This document shows positions 57,364-57,542 of a DNA stretch of 57,542 nucleotides, piece by piece. The position numbers and the translations under genes are program-made. Within the stretch, counting starts at the first letter, position 1. The number at the start of each line of letters is the position of its first letter. The notes below the pieces were generated by a model that did not search any database, was not told the DNA's origin, and worked only from the letters and a program-made list of their open reading frames with translations. Origin of the DNA: Aestuariicoccus sp032586235 (GTDB lineage Bacteria > Pseudomonadota > Alphaproteobacteria > Rhodobacterales > Rhodobacteraceae). The stretch spans positions 1-57,542 of the forward strand of contig NZ_JAWHTD010000027.1 in NCBI RefSeq assembly GCF_032586235.1. Reading direction: 5' to 3'.

Positions 57364-57542
57364 CAAAACATATCAAGATATTGATAAAAAAACACTTATT
57401 CGCCTTTGATCAGGCGAACTAGCCTATATGCTGGCCATTGGCCAAAGTGTTAGGGAAGAAGTGGCCACCGCTGTGTTGTATGTCAGAACATGCCCAGCCT
57501 GAACTAGCACTCGAACTACGCGCGCGCGTAGAGATGATTCAA
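57364..57542. other. Low-GC sequence after tRNA-Glu
   Basis: Marked drop in GC directly after the tRNA CCA. It contains inverted repeats TATCAA-GATA-TTGATA (57371-57386) and TTCGCCT-TTGATC-AGGCGAA (57399-57418); the second could end the tRNA transcript. No gene is seen before the window ends. The abrupt change suggests either a terminator region or the beginning of DNA inserted at the tRNA. Confidence 0.45.

Noticed and set aside
1..57542. CRISPR array or cas genes
   Set aside because: No regularly spaced direct repeats and no Cas-like protein. The dispersed repeats are far apart and hairpin-shaped.

Overview
The window is about 57.5 kb of GC-rich DNA from the chromosome of an alphaproteobacterium, most likely a member of the Rhodobacteraceae (Roseobacter-type). 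I infer this from the overall protein flavour, from a CryB-type iron-sulfur photolyase, from DUF2237, DUF6280 and DM13 proteins, from a PopZ-like protein, and from the neighbours hom / glpX / recJ. No rRNA or taxonomic marker confirms it. Most of the window is ordinary core genome; one clearly foreign block is obvious and both ends carry tRNA-associated sequence.

Layout. 0-12.6 kb: the 3' half of a tRNA-Arg(CCT)-like gene, a MATE pump, two PaaI-type thioesterases and a MerR regulator; a short-chain dehydrogenase coupled to a CryB-type photolyase; leuA behind a leucine-rich leader peptide and attenuator-like hairpin; lrgAB; a serine hydrolase with a DUF2237 protein; pth and rplY; a DsrE-family protein. 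12.7-14.1 kb: a low-GC insertion with three overlapping genes that read as a toxin-antitoxin-chaperone (TAC) module, a RelE/HigB-like toxin, an XRE antitoxin and a SecB-like chaperone. 14.3-20.4 kb: lepA, acylphosphatase, three small envelope proteins and maeB. 20.6-27.1 kb: a DM13 protein, the nucleoside salvage operon cdd-deoA-deoB-add-upp, and a SPOR-domain protein. 27.1-35.7 kb: a membrane protein that looks like a dead M48 peptidase, a tyrosine phosphatase, GNAT and DMT proteins, pcm-tolC, a PopZ-like protein, a DUF6280-like protein and efp. 35.9-44.6 kb: ygfZ, a glycosyltransferase, a lipid-type ABC exporter coupled to a second phosphatase, two aminotransferases, an ATP-grasp protein and an NAD(P)-binding protein. 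44.6-57.4 kb: lolC-lolD, an Ldh-family dehydrogenase, DUF3047, two tandem cytochrome c lipoproteins, a TetR regulator with a perfect palindromic site, hom, an RTX-repeat protein, glpX, recJ and tRNA-Glu(TTC).

Two families of intergenic repeats are scattered through the window. One is a REP-like hairpin with five copies (16.3, 16.6, 17.2, 27.07 and 27.13 kb). The other is a double-hairpin element followed by a conserved T-rich tail, with four copies (1.7, 5.8, 35.9 and 55.3 kb). The last of these runs into the ribosome binding site of recJ, which appears to start at TTG. Start codons were chosen from ribosome binding sites, overlaps with neighbours and remembered family lengths. All family assignments come from reading motifs, not from database searches.
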